Assembly: GCA_036244855.1 (NCBI GenBank)
Contig: BQKZ01000381.1
Coordinates: 89,931-153,930 of the forward strand
DNA length: 64,000 bases
Origin: Temnopleurus reevesii
Lineage: Eukaryota > Echinodermata > Echinoidea > Temnopleuroida > Temnopleuridae
Direction of reading: 5' to 3'
A model generated the notes under the pieces. The model made no database searches. It was given only the letters and a program-made list of their open reading frames with translations, and was not told where the DNA came from. Positions 1 to 12,900 of this stretch are shown piece by piece (within the stretch, counting starts at the first letter, position 1; the number at the start of each line of letters is the position of its first letter). Both the position numbers and the translations under genes were made by a program.

Positions 1-30
1 GGGGGGGGGGGGGGGGGGGAGGGGGTCACA
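1..30. repeat. poly(G) tract at window edge
   Basis: Almost pure G for about 25 bases with one A. It may be a real homopolymer or a contig-end sequencing artefact. Nothing else supports a function. Confidence 0.8.
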
Positions 31-2340
31 GCTCCTACCTTTTTTTGATAATGTGCATATGCAAATGTATGGGAGTAACACAGTCCGCCCCTCCCCCTCC
101 CCCAGCCACAGCCCTTTTCAAAACATACTGCCTGATATGTATCTCAAGTATCTGAGTTGTGATTTTTGACTGACTGGTTTTTGGAAGAGAGGATGTAGTT
201 CAGGTTCAGAGGAGCTGTCTTCTGATGTTTCGCATGAAAACATCAGGCTGACTCACAGGATGACATTCATGGTTTCCGTCTCCCTAGGGTGTTCACCTAT
301 GATGTTCCCATGTTTTGCTTGGTTTATCAGTGAAATGTATCTCTCTGCAAGATGGAAATAGAATAGTTGACCTACATCATACTTATACATCTTTAGAAAC
401 ATTATTTTAAGTTGACGTTGAGCAATGGTAACATGGGAACCTGTAGGCATGCAAGAATTTTGCCACTATAGAGAAAAATGTTCACACATATTCCTGTACA
501 TTTACTTCTGTATATTTTGTTTTGTACAATTTGGAGTTCATGATGAAACTAGTTAGGTCAGTCATAATCGTGCTTTAACCATAATTTGGGTTGTGGATCA
601 TTCCATAAGACATTAACACATGATTTGCAAACCTATCACGATCATCCTGTCTTATACCACTTTCATGAGCATGATAAAGGTTCTCTCTGAAGGGGTATTT
701 CATCCTGAGTTTTGTAATTACAGCAGCGCACAATTTGTAATCCAACAAATTAAACCTGATCAGAATGATCTCAAGATTCATGCAGACACAATTGATTTGC
801 TTTTGCTTTTATTTTAGATAAATTGCGAGATTTATGATCTTGAGTAATTATTTTTCAAGGAACGTGCTATTAGTAATCTTGTTCATAGAGCTCCAAGAAA
901 GTGCTTGATTGATAACAGATCCAGCTTTACCGGTACATGCATTTTGGTAATCATGAATCTTTAACATGATTAGGGCTGATTCCCAAAATACTTGGCAAGC
1001 GGTCTTGATGATTTAAAGCCAGGCATTTGAATTCTTCAGCTCAGTTTCCAAAATGTGTAATGCAATCAGTCATCGCTCCCCTAGCACATTGAGAGATTGA
1101 ATTACAAAATACTCAATAACACAGATTTCTTTGGAATCTTTGAATTATGCATGTATGAATCCTCATTCAACATGCTGCTGTTGTTTAGATTGTTTGAGCT
1201 TCATTGCAAAAGTCTTTTATTTTAATTTCATTAGATATATTGGCAATGAACTAGACAATCCTAACCTTAAGGATTTCATACATCTTTGGGTCAAGTTTAA
1301 AAGCATCCAGCAGGATGGATTTCGCGCCGTATAAATTGCATCTATTATTATTAATATTACTATATTGTTATTATCATTTCACTTAAAATTATAATTTGTG
1401 TACATGTTTATTTGAAGATACATTACATGTACAATGTACCGTTTATGAAGATCAATAGTAAATTTAAGTATTTGCATTATTTTCGATATACTTCAAATGA
1501 AGAATGTTATTCCTTATTTTTTACTATCAAAATACCTTATGGTTTTGCTTTTATATCATTTTACCAAACCCTCTGGCATTGACTGTAACTATACCCTACT
1601 GTTCATATAGGATTTAACTTTTATCAAATGCGATGCCAATTTTTTGTCACATTGGCTTCCTCGTAGCTTACTGAATTACTTACATGTAGTGTGGTTCCTG
1701 TTTACCAATTAGACCAGTGCACTGAGTGTCAACAAAATGTTCAAGCAATTTACCCAAAATATTCCTGATGCATATCTGGCAACTATTTTGTAATCTATCC
1801 TTGAACCCTTTCATTGTTAGACATTGCATACACATGTAAGTGTACACAAAGGATGCTAGGCCTACATGTACTTGTAAGTCATTACATGTTTTTGAATAAA
1901 TTTTTCCGATATAAGTGAACATTTTTTTTTTAATCCGATACTGTGAAAAAAGAGAAGATAATGATCACTTCCAATCTCTCTCTTTGATTATTCAAGAACG
2001 AAAGTTAGAGGTTTGAAAACGGTCAGATCCTACCCTAGATGTACCCGTGAACGATGCCTACCGATTATCTGCCAGTGTTGCTCCCTTGAAAAGTCAAAGT
2101 CTTAATATGGTTCTTGTTTTTATGGACCCTCTTTCTTTTTCTGTCGTTGTAACTCTACTATATGAATATTGTTAGCAAATGAGATTGTGTTGACTAAATA
2201 TATCATTACAATGATGACCAGTTTTTGTGTAATTCATAATGATTGATACTCTCCCTTGCGATTCGCACCCATCATTACCTCGTGATCACTGAACATTTTT
2301 TTGATGATCATCAAGATTCTAGAATTTAATGAATCTACTT
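31..2340. other. upstream non-coding DNA, nothing recognised
   Basis: AT-rich sequence with only short chance reading frames. No exon with credible codon pattern, RNA gene or transposon end is seen. It lies upstream of the ALMS1-like gene, so its promoter and any non-coding first exon could be here, but no core promoter element stands out. Confidence 0.5.
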
Positions 2341-3866
2341 TTTTATGTTCTTTGTTTTTGTTGTCATTTTTTACAGCTCACACCTTCAGTTTTACACCTG
2401 TATGACCCAAGATGACTCAATGTGGTGACCAATGTCCATTTCTAATTCATCAAGATTCTAATGATCTAAAATGTCCTATTTTCCCTCTAGAGAACTGTTT
2501 CTTCACAGCTCTTAACATCAATCCCTCACATACATATGGATTTAGCCAGTAATGACCCAAGGTGCATGATGATAGCTAGTAAGTCTGTTTGTAAAATCTT
2601 CATCAAGATTCTTAAATATTCTTTCCCCTTATATCTTCATGTACAGCTCAAGGATCATTTTCTCCCTCGTCAAGAGTTTATTGTGATTATCCAAGATGTC
2701 AATGTTGACCAGTCTCTCTATGTAATCTATCATGATTCTAATGATCTAAAATTACCAATTCTTTCCATCAGTCTGTATTTTCCTTTATAGCTCTAAATGT
2801 AAGTCCAACACCCTATTTTAACCTTATTTTGACCCAAGATGTCCAATGATGATCAGTCTCTCTGTTTATAATTCATCAAGAGTCTTTGATATTCTTTTCC
2901 TTGTTTCTTCATTTTAACAGCTCAAGGACCATTTCCAACCCCATCATGAATTCTTGATGATCCAATGTCTCAGGATGACCAGTCTCTGTGTATGTAATTC
3001 ATCTGGATTCTTATTTTGCCCTTTTGTTTCTTCATTTACAGTTCAAGGATCATATCCAACCCCATCATGAATTATTGATGATCCAACATGTCCAACGATG
3101 ACCAGTCTCTGTGTATGTAATTCATCTGGATTCTTATTTTGCCCTTTTGTTTCTTCATTTACAGTTCAAGGATCATATCCAACCCCATCATGAATTATTG
3201 ATGATCCAACATGTCCAACGATGACCAGTCTCTGTGTATTTACTTCTTCAAAATACTTGAATATTCTTTCCCTTTATTTCTCCATTTACAGCTCAAGGGT
3301 CATTTCCAATTCCGTCATTAATCTGTTGTGATCCAATATTTCCAATGTTGACCACTCTCTGTGAATGTACGTCTTCAAAATTCTGGAATATTCTTTCCCC
3401 TTATATCTTCATGTACAGCTAAAGATCATACATTTGTTGTGGTGATCCAAGATGTCTCAGGATGACCAGTGTCTGTGTATGTAATTCATCAAAATTAGTT
3501 TCTATTCTTTCCCTCGTTTCTTCATTTACAGTTCAAGGAGCATTTCCATCCCCATCATGATGATGACCAGTCTCTGTGTTTGTAATTCATCAAAATTTGT
3601 TTCTATTCTTTCCCTCGTTTCTTCATACAGTTCAAGGAGCATTTCCATCCCCATCAAGAATTCATTGTGATGATCCAAGATGTCTGACGATGACCAGTAT
3701 CTGTGTTTGTAATTCATCTTATGATTTAAAATCACCAATTCTTTCCTTTTGTTTCTTCCTGTACAGCTCTAAACATCAGTCCAGCACCCCATAGAATCGA
3801 GATGTCTGATGATGACCAGTGTCTGTGTATGTAGTTCATCAGGAATCTAATCAAGAAGAGGCTTTA
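2341..3866 (+). repeat. tandem array of ~12 degenerate ~100-145 bp units with acceptor-like ends
   Basis: Each unit carries a pyrimidine run ending in TACAG, ACAG or similar (AG at about 2376, 2508, 2646, 2790, 2920, 3041, 3164, 3291, 3418, 3531, 3630 and 3766). This is followed by a block like TCAAGGATCATTTCCAACCC, a DNA block around ATGACCAGTCTCTGTGTATG, and TTCATC. The units at 3000-3240 are nearly identical to each other; others have drifted. The last unit (acceptor at 3766) runs into the first coding exon of the ALMS1-like gene, so the array looks like repeated copies of the 5' UTR exon plus its upstream intron end. Splicing use of any unit is inferred, not shown. Confidence 0.75.
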
Positions 3867-3869
3867 GCC

Positions 3870-3938
3870 ATGAGTGACCATGATGAGAGACCTCGTAGCA
3901 GGTCCTCTTCCCGCTCCTCTTCTCGCTCTCCTAGACAG
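3870..3938 (+). CDS. ALMS1: ALMS1-like coding exon 1
   Basis: The ATG at 3870 opens 23 codons of an Arg/Ser-rich start (MSDHDERPRSRSSS...) and ends at CAG|GTATGC in phase 0. It is chosen because the downstream exon continues in frame and has no good start of its own after its acceptor. The 5' UTR part merges with the tandem array upstream. Confidence 0.7.
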
Positions 3939-6900
3939 GTATGCAGACACAAAGTATTTACATAGTAAATGTTGAGAGAAGACTACATACCGGTACATGT
4001 ACCAGTAATTAAAGCAAACTACAGTGTACAGTTGCCATGTAATTCAACATCTGCAATAAAATTTGAAACTTTTATTTTCCTCTCAAGTCGATTTAAAAGA
4101 AAATCATTTGTTCCTTTCCGTGTTGCATTGATTCTGAATGTAGGGATTGCATAGTGCAAACCACCAACCTTACAGGCACTGCAAACAATAGAAAGCATGC
4201 TCTGGCTATTATGTGTACTGCCTGAGTTTACGAGCAAAATAACACTTNGAATATACGGGCGCCATTCATTAAGTTATGCACATCAATCAAAAGCCCAGAA
4301 TTTCGGCTAAATTATGATCTGAAAATAAACTTGAAATGCTGGATCTTGTGACTTGTGGAAGAGCAAAACTGCTTAAGCGGCCGGAAACTGGTGCTCATAC
4401 GGTATACATTTATGTAAATGTTGAAAGAAGATTACATACTGTACCAGCAAAGCAAACTACAGTGTATAGTTGCCATAATTCAACATCGGCAATAAAATTT
4501 GAAGTTTTTCTTTTCCTCTCAAGTCGATTTAAAAAAAAATAATTTGTTTGTTTCCGTGTTGCATTGATTCTGAATGTAGGGATTGCATAGTGCAAGCCAC
4601 CAACTTTATAGGCACTGCAAACAATAGAAAGCGTGCTCTGGCTATTATGTGTACTGCCTGAGTTTACAAGCAAAATAACACTTACCGTGGAGGCAAGTAG
4701 TTGTGCAAAACTGCGAACAAAACCACTAAAGTGTTAAAGCAATATTTATTCATTTGAATGACTTTGAAAAATAGATGTAACATGATATTTTTCAATTTTG
4801 CATTTTCTAAAACACTGTATGTCTAGTATGTTTTGGAATAAACAACTATGTGAATTTTTGTGAGATTTATTTAAGCTAATTTTTGCAACCATGAATTTGC
4901 TTAAGTTTTCATTCATTATAAAAGTACCCATGTGTTGGGGTACAAAATTTTTTCATAATATTACAGCAATTTCTGCCAATATGTAAATATGGGATTTGCT
5001 AAAATTTTAATACCCTAAAAATATTGGCTTTTACTTTACTGTAATGCTCGGTTTTGTGTTACATGAATTTCATGAATTTAGAGTTGCCAAAGCAGATTTT
5101 CTTTTTATCTTTAACTTTTTTTCCCATTCATGTATTGTATTTCCGTCCAGGACTCTTGGTATATGCTGGTGCAAGAGGAGGTTCTTGTTTCATCACCGAC
5201 CCCTTCTCCAAGACGATCTTTGTCCAGCAGCGGGAGTAGGTCCTCTTCAAAGGCAAGTAGCGTGTCTTCCACTCCTAGACGAGTCCAGTCTACCTCATCC
5301 GCCACTCTATCAGCTGGACCAGCTGCAACGAACCAGCTGCAAAGCTCCACCCTCTCTGAACATCCCCTAGAAGAAGAGGGTGCTGCTCTTACTCAGTATC
5401 CTCTTGAGGACACTCTCGATACGACGCAACGTCCTGGCAGTGAAAATAAAAATCGGGATGCCCATGTTGATATTATTTCACCTCTTGGTGGACTCTCTGA
5501 GAGCGATGGAGCCACATCTGTTGAACAGTTTCCAGTGCCGCGTCTTGATCTTGATGCCAGCGTCAGCTCGCAGGATGGGGAGAAGTTCAAGGAATTGGCT
5601 AAAGGGACATTCCCATTCGTTGAAGAGGATGACAGTGCAGTGATGAGCAGTGATACAGATATTCATATCCCTATGTCGGACAATGATGATAATGAAAGTG
5701 GCTTCCAACAGGATCCCTTTGGTTCATCCAAGGATGCTGTGCAGGAAGCCATAGCAGAAGTGTCAGCAGACTTTGTGAGTGGCGTACTCAACATGTCGGT
5801 ATCACAGCAAAGCAGTGATGGCACCAAGGGGAGATATAACATGAAGTTGGAGGACAATGAACGTGATGATAGTGTCCAGTCAAAGGCTGTTGAAGACGTC
5901 CACAGCTCTGCTGCTACCACTCCTTGGCAATCGGAAGGTGGTGTTGAACAGCCAACGCCATCTCCTTTGAACCAAAAGAATAGGAAAATAGCATCCGATC
6001 AAATTCAGAGAGATGAACAAGTATTGTCACAAGAGAGTCGTGCATCAAGTAGCAGCACAAACCAGTTTAGTGAAGATTGCTCAAACAGGAATAAATCATC
6101 AATGAGTGATAGTGTTAGAAGTGAATTATTGAGTGAAAGAAATGCCTCTCCAACAGTTCAACTAAAGGCAGCAGAAGACATGACTAGGGGATCACCAAAC
6201 AATTTCACGCTAGACCTTGGCAGTTTACAGCCATTGGACATTGGTGAACATAGAACTTCTGGAGCTGCAAATGTGCCTGGAAAAATTGGAGAAAATTATA
6301 GTCATGACACTAACGTTCTTGCCCAAACTGCAGACACACAAGAAGAAATGCACCGAGGATCCAACGTGGTAGATCCTAGGTCAGTAGCAGAGGATAGGAA
6401 TCAGGAAGATGCTGATTCACAAAGTCAGAGGTTATCCCTTGAGCAAAGATCTAGAGAGTCCCTTCCAGCGCAGTACCAATCCCCAAGTGAAGGAAATGCA
6501 CAGTCGTACATCCAATATCCCAGAGAATTGCAAGGTTCACCTCGCAATATTGGTTTCTCCAGCGATAATGACAGCAACTCTGCAGACATGCAACATGGAA
6601 GCCCAAGAAATGCAAGGGAAGGAGCTTTGAGTCATGAACAAAGGGATCAGGGAGCAGAGAGAGATCTCCTGGCGAGAAGAGTAGCGCTTCTCCTTCAAGT
6701 TAACAGTGACATGGATGCTCATACCAAAGGCAATGGGACGGGCCTTCACAGTGGCACCTGGTCAGGAAGTGGCTCATCTTCACATACTGGCAGCCCAGAC
6801 AGCATTGAAGAGGCCTCTCTGCCTGGTGGAGTTCTGTCCAGAGAATCACATGGATCGCCCTTATCCTACAGGAGAGGAGATGGACATTCCTTGCCTCCTC

Positions 6901-9900
6901 CATCAAGATCAGAATCTGGTGGTAGCTCCAACACCGACTCATTGGCAGAGCATGTCAAGAAACTTCTCCAAGAATCTGAGAGTATGCGACAACACCATGC
7001 AGCAGGTATAGATCCACAAGGATTTTACAATGTTCAGGCAGACTTTGGAAACGGTTCCCCAGCACCTTCAGAAGCCAGCACATCTAGTTCTGTACGGGAT
7101 ATTGTGAATAGGGTTGTCCGACATTCTGGACCAGGTAGTGAGAGTGATGACAGTGTCTTGAGACCTCAAGAAGCCTACAGGACACCACCATCTGCCATGT
7201 CAGGAAGTGTAAATGTACCCATGGGATCAAGCAGCGACCGATCTAGAGAGAATTCTAGACCCCAAGAAGGCAACAAGATTACATTCCAGGACACATTCCA
7301 AGCAAGCCGGGCGCATAGCGATGTTAGATCTGGCAACACAAGCTACTCATCCAGTACTCTAACTAATGATTCACTGTCACAAAGAGTTCAGCAACTTCTC
7401 AGTCTTGCAGATGATGCTATTACAAACCAACCTGAAGCTGCAAGGGAAAGTCTATCAAGAGAAGATTTGCTTGCTCTGGTGCAGATTGCAGAGTTAGAAA
7501 AGAAAATAAGTGACTCCAGGTTGAGTGCTCAGAGGCAAGGTTCTCCCAGATCATCTCAGAGTTCACGAATGTCATCCAATAGAGATTCTGTCAGCAGATC
7601 TGCATCTGAAAAAGAAAATTCTGTAGCAAGTGCAGATTCTTTAGCGTTAAGAGTCCAAGCAATACTTGGAAGAGAAGCACCTGGGGAGAGAGTGGACCGT
7701 ATCATATCCGAAGCTCTCAACTCAGCTGACCCAGGCCTCTATGACAGAAACCAATCAAATTCATCACTTGATAGCAAGTATTCAAGTGCAAAGTCCCAAA
7801 GGGTATCTTCATCAAGAGAGTTTGATGATCCGGTCATAACAGATGAACTTCAGAGACCGTTTGGAGCATTTGACAGGGCCAGGGACATGCTAACACTTCA
7901 TCTGCAACGATTGGAAGACAGAACATTCAACCATAGTGATGACACAACAAGAACTCCGTTTAGACATGATAAAAATGCAAACATGATTATGAACAGGGCA
8001 GGATACGATGCCCTAGCTCGGAACTCCTCGCAGCAGCTCTCTGATCATGACTTCCAAACTCCATCAACTGGTTCCCTTAGTAAACCAATATCAACTGACC
8101 ATGTCTTCTATGGACTTTTACCTGAGCAGATCCCTTCACATCTGCGAATGACCCATGACCAGAGTGGAGAGGAATTCCATTTGCTTCAGTCTGCAGATTC
8201 CCCAGCAAGGCCCCAGTCCTGGCAAGGAGATCCTCGGCAGCTGCTTCCAAAATATCAGTCAAGTGGGAGATACCAGAGTGAGAATGAAAACACACCTCCA
8301 GACCTCGACAGTCAAGTGATGGATGACAGCTTGTTTGCAATGCACAGATCAAACTCCTCACCAGAAATGAAAGTGGATAAGAAGGTGCTGCCTTCAACAA
8401 AGGTGAGTTCCTCAGCTCATCAAAGAGCAGGATCATGGGGGAGGGCCAACCAATTCCAGGATGTCCAACAACATCAGCAAACTACATCCAGGGTGTCAAG
8501 CGCCAAGATTCCTGTTCTGTCACGCAGTGAAGAGAAGCAAAAGCAACCATATCCTCAAGAACGGCAACAGGATTTCCGTAGTCCAACCTCAGGGTCTCCG
8601 CAACACCTTCCTTCTCAGCAGCGGCATCCTGAAATCCACCCAGATTACAGCACTAATAGCTGGCCCAGATCACACTCAAAGTCAAGATCCCGTGGCAGTC
8701 CATCTCCTGGCCAGGATACGAGTCCTAGAGCGGAGCAAAGACAGAGTTTAGGGAAAGATTCTCCTGGAACGGAAGGGTTCTTGAAACCATATCGACCTCC
8801 TGGAAGCTCAGGTGTGATCTATACCTAACCTGTGGATGGACATGCAGTTCAAGATTCATCTCCATCTAGGAGTATATCAACACTGGAGAGTTCACATGCA
8901 GGTGAGACGTGTGTTCTTTTATACCGGTATCATTTATATGATCACTATAACTATGGCAAAAACCCTGTCTACATGATTAAATGCAGTAATTGGTTTTACA
9001 GAACGTTTCTTTTGCCCAAGTTTAACTTCTCATGGATTTACTTTCAAATGCTCTCTAATTGTCAAACCATAATTGCATACCTGCCAACTGTTACTAATTT
9101 TTTAGTAATTATTACTAATTATGTGAATCAATTTGCAATGTTTTGTGTAAAATTCTATTTTGACAACATAAGTATCATACATGTCAATGTATAATTTATG
9201 AAGATTACTAATTTGTGGGAGGATTATTACTAATTTTCACCGTCTCATGTTGGCAGCTATGTAATTGAGAATAATTAAAACACAGATAAATTTAGTTTAA
9301 CTAAATGAATTCATTTCATCTGAGTAAAGTTCGAACATGTTCACTGTGATGTATTGCAACTACATTCTGGAAGTGCTGTTTATTTTAGGAGTGCTATACG
9401 ATTTTGATTTACTATATTTACCTTGTTTAGGGGCTAGATTTTCATGTAATACAATCTAAAGGTTTTTATAATTTTCTTTTACGTTTTAGGGTCCAATGAT
9501 GCAAATGCGCCAACCTTCCCTATTGATGCATACGGCAGTAGGACTACGAGAGACACCTTAGGGACTTCACCCCATTCCTCCAAGATCCCTAGATTCGACA
9601 GAGGGCACACCTCACCAATGAAAGACCCACAGGAAAGAAGCAGAGGACAGAATCTTGGTGTAGATGATCAGAAGGCAGGAAGGAGCTATAGGAGATCGTT
9701 GAGCGATAGCAGTAGACAGGAGCAGACCAGAGAGAAGGAGAAGGTCGGGCGACAGATATCACTCAGTCCTCAACATAGACCTAATAGATCAAGGACATCA
9801 GGAACAAAGCGAGAACATTCACGATCACCTCCAGAATCCGTTCCCTATGCACAGATGCCTTACAACCAAAGAGAAGAATTTGAGATGGAGACAGGGGCAA

Positions 9901-12900
9901 TCCCGAGGGAAGTTCCCATCGCCCCACATCCAATCAGAGACAGGACCACATTAGACCATGGGCAGGTGGCTGGGCAGGAACCAAGAGAGAGATTCGGGTA
10001 TCGGGGTCAGCCTCGACCAAAGAGCTGGCACGCTGCCCAGCAACCAATGGATGACTACAGGGGATCATATCCTCGGGACACCCAGTACAGGCAACAGTAC
10101 AGTGTCCCTGGCAGTATGGCACCTGCCCCTCCCATCTCAAATGAAGTAACATCACCGTCTAAGATTCCTAGGTTTAGACCAGAGCAGCCACCGCTGAGGT
10201 ACATGCCTGTTGGTGCAGATAGGACAGAGAGGAGAAGGCCTGAGAGACAGTATCAGGAGTATGGCCAGGTTCCACAGCTACCTGGAACCTACAGCAGACA
10301 AGTGCTTGAGGACATCCTACAGGTAAGGATCAAATAGATACAGTGGAAACTCAATATAACGAGGTGCTTGGGACCATCAAAATACCTTGTTATAGAAGTA
10401 ATCTTTTTATAGCAGAGTTGAAAAATATTATTAAGAGCCAGGAGCAGATTTGTTACCTCTTTATATCAGATCTCTTTATAACGAGTTTCGAATATAATGT
10501 TTTTTTGTATTCAAATCAATCATTTGATAATTTTTGTGGATATGAAATAGTTGAATGATTCTTGCCTTATCCCAACATGGATAAGCATGCTTGACAGTGC
10601 ATCTCTCAGATTCTAGGCATACTTTAGGAATCAAACCCATCAGTGAGTGCTACAATGCTGTTGTATGTTTCAGCTGAATTTTTAGCAAACCCTTCAAAGC
10701 CCAGGGTCACAAAAAAAAGTTTGGCAGAGGCCAATTCCAATAAGAATTTATTTTTAAGAAACATTTCAAATTTCTAATCATTGGCTATTCCATAGATATT
10801 TAAAATAAAAAAACAAAACAATTATAAACAATCTGTAGATGAGTGTTTTCACACTTTACATATCTGTAACCCATCTGCCTTTTATATTGTATTTTTTGTA
10901 GGATGAATCAGATCCACTTTACCAGGAGGCCTCTCTCATGTGGGATCAGTACCAGCGTCTCCAGCAGCAGAAAGAAGCTCGGAGGGAGGCTAGGAGAGAG
11001 GTCAAAGGTCCAGATGAGTCTTCCGACGTGTCTAGTCTTGATTCAAGGAGAGTCAACAGGCTAGCTCATATGGTTCAGGACCCTGTCCAGCATACTGTAC
11101 AACACTTTGTTCAAGGTACATGGTTGTTTTTATTAATTTTGAAGTCACTCTAGGTTAGTATGTTAAAAACATGATTAAGTTGAAAGCTGTTTCACAACAT
11201 ATATGATTGATATTGAAAACATGAAAACATGTCATTGAAAATGGAATTTTGTAGGGGAATTGGGATATTTTGATATGCAGTCAACTTTGCATACCTCGAA
11301 AAATTGGGCACAAGAAGAAAGACTTTAAGAACAACTTCAAGAATGACTGGTCTCCGTTCTTGTGCTTAATTATTAATAATTACGCATTGTCAGTGCAAGA
11401 ATCAAGACCAATTGTTCTTAAAATTGTTCTACCATCTCTACCGTCACTACCATCTTCTCATAATTCTGAGTTTTATCAGTATATTTTAGCATATTCATGA
11501 GAATGGACAGTTGAAGAAGCATGACCTTGAGAGCTTCGAACTCATTGAGACAATCAAGGAAATAGGGTAAAGATCGTAAGGATTTACACTAAGACAGCAA
11601 TTACTCAATACATCTGCAGCCATCATCATTTTCTAGTTGATTGTCTCTATCATCATGACAAGTTATGTTCACGTTACTACAACTTTTATCTGTTTTTCAT
11701 AGATGAGACGGACAGTCGTAGCAGTAGTAGTACCCTGACAGACTCCAACACACCTAGGCAGAGGAGGAAGTGGGTCAAAGATCAGCAAGAATTCACACCA
11801 AGAGAGCAGTCTCCAGATAGGATACCAAGAAATGGAGAGTAAGTATTTCATCTTTCATCTTGGATAATGATTTGTTTAAGGTTTGACTTCATGTATTTCA
11901 TGTATTTTGTTGTAATATATATTTGGAGTTTTTTGTATAGGACCCCATTGTAAATATTAAGCCTTTGAGCTTTCATGGAATAATCCTGTCAAAATTTTTC
12001 TAATTGCTTTATACATTGTTCATATATCATATTTTTTTTCTTTCTGAAACCGATAGATTAGTTTTGGGAGAGATGGTGCTTCAGATATTTAACTACTTTG
12101 TGAGCTGGAGTAAAAGTATTACCCTAATGCAGTTTTTCAATAGCAAATTAGAGCATCTTCATAGTTTGTTTCAATAAAATCGTTCAAGAAATGGCTTAAT
12201 TATCGCAAAATAAAAAATGCTGCTGCGGTCGCTCTCTCCAGCACAACATGCTTCATGTACAAAATGAACGTGAACTCACACACCGTAGACAATACCACCG
12301 ATCGCTCCGCCCATTCCAGGCCGATGCTCCCTCGTGCGAAAGCACTTAACAAACCGTAGAAATATTGGCTGATTGGTGTGTTCGACGTAAAATACCCCAG
12401 AATACGTGCAACAATCTTCTCCTAATTTTTTAGTACGCAGTTATATTTATGCATGTAAAGCAACTTGTGAATAAAACAGCTCGTTTCACATCACTTTCTG
12501 CATCCCGACCATTACAAATCTATTATACTTTATAAAATAAATCAAATTAAATCATAGAATATGAAAAGCACCTTCATTTCTCAAATTCAAGAGAAACAGA
12601 TGGTGTTAGTTTGTGTCTGATACTCTGAATTTTTCCTGCTCTATTTTCCTCTCATAAACACAAAGAGATGCAGTGGCAAAATATCACCCTACATCAGATA
12701 TAGCATCCTAAATCTGGCTAGGGTGTTTTAATAAAGCTTTGGCTGAAAAATCAGCATCACATAGTTCAAGTAAAATTCTGCTGAAAATTTTCAATGATTT
12801 CAGCATTCTATACAGATCGCATAATTTCATCTATACAAAAATATTTGTTCTATTTTTACCCTAATTGGATTTCAGAGAGCAAGTTCATAATTGAGAAAGT

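Noticed and set aside
2340..3860. CRISPR-like array
   Set aside because: Unit length, drift and lack of distinct spacers, together with the animal gene context, exclude it; it is an exon/intron-derived tandem array.
3966..4690. Duplicate segments (3966-4247 and 4411-4690) as a possible gene pair
   Set aside because: They are intron sequence repeated around the single N at 4248; frames in them are short and not conserved between copies.
12220..12360. GC-richer island in ALMS1 intron 5 as a possible exon or promoter
   Set aside because: No open frame with splice sites and no promoter element.
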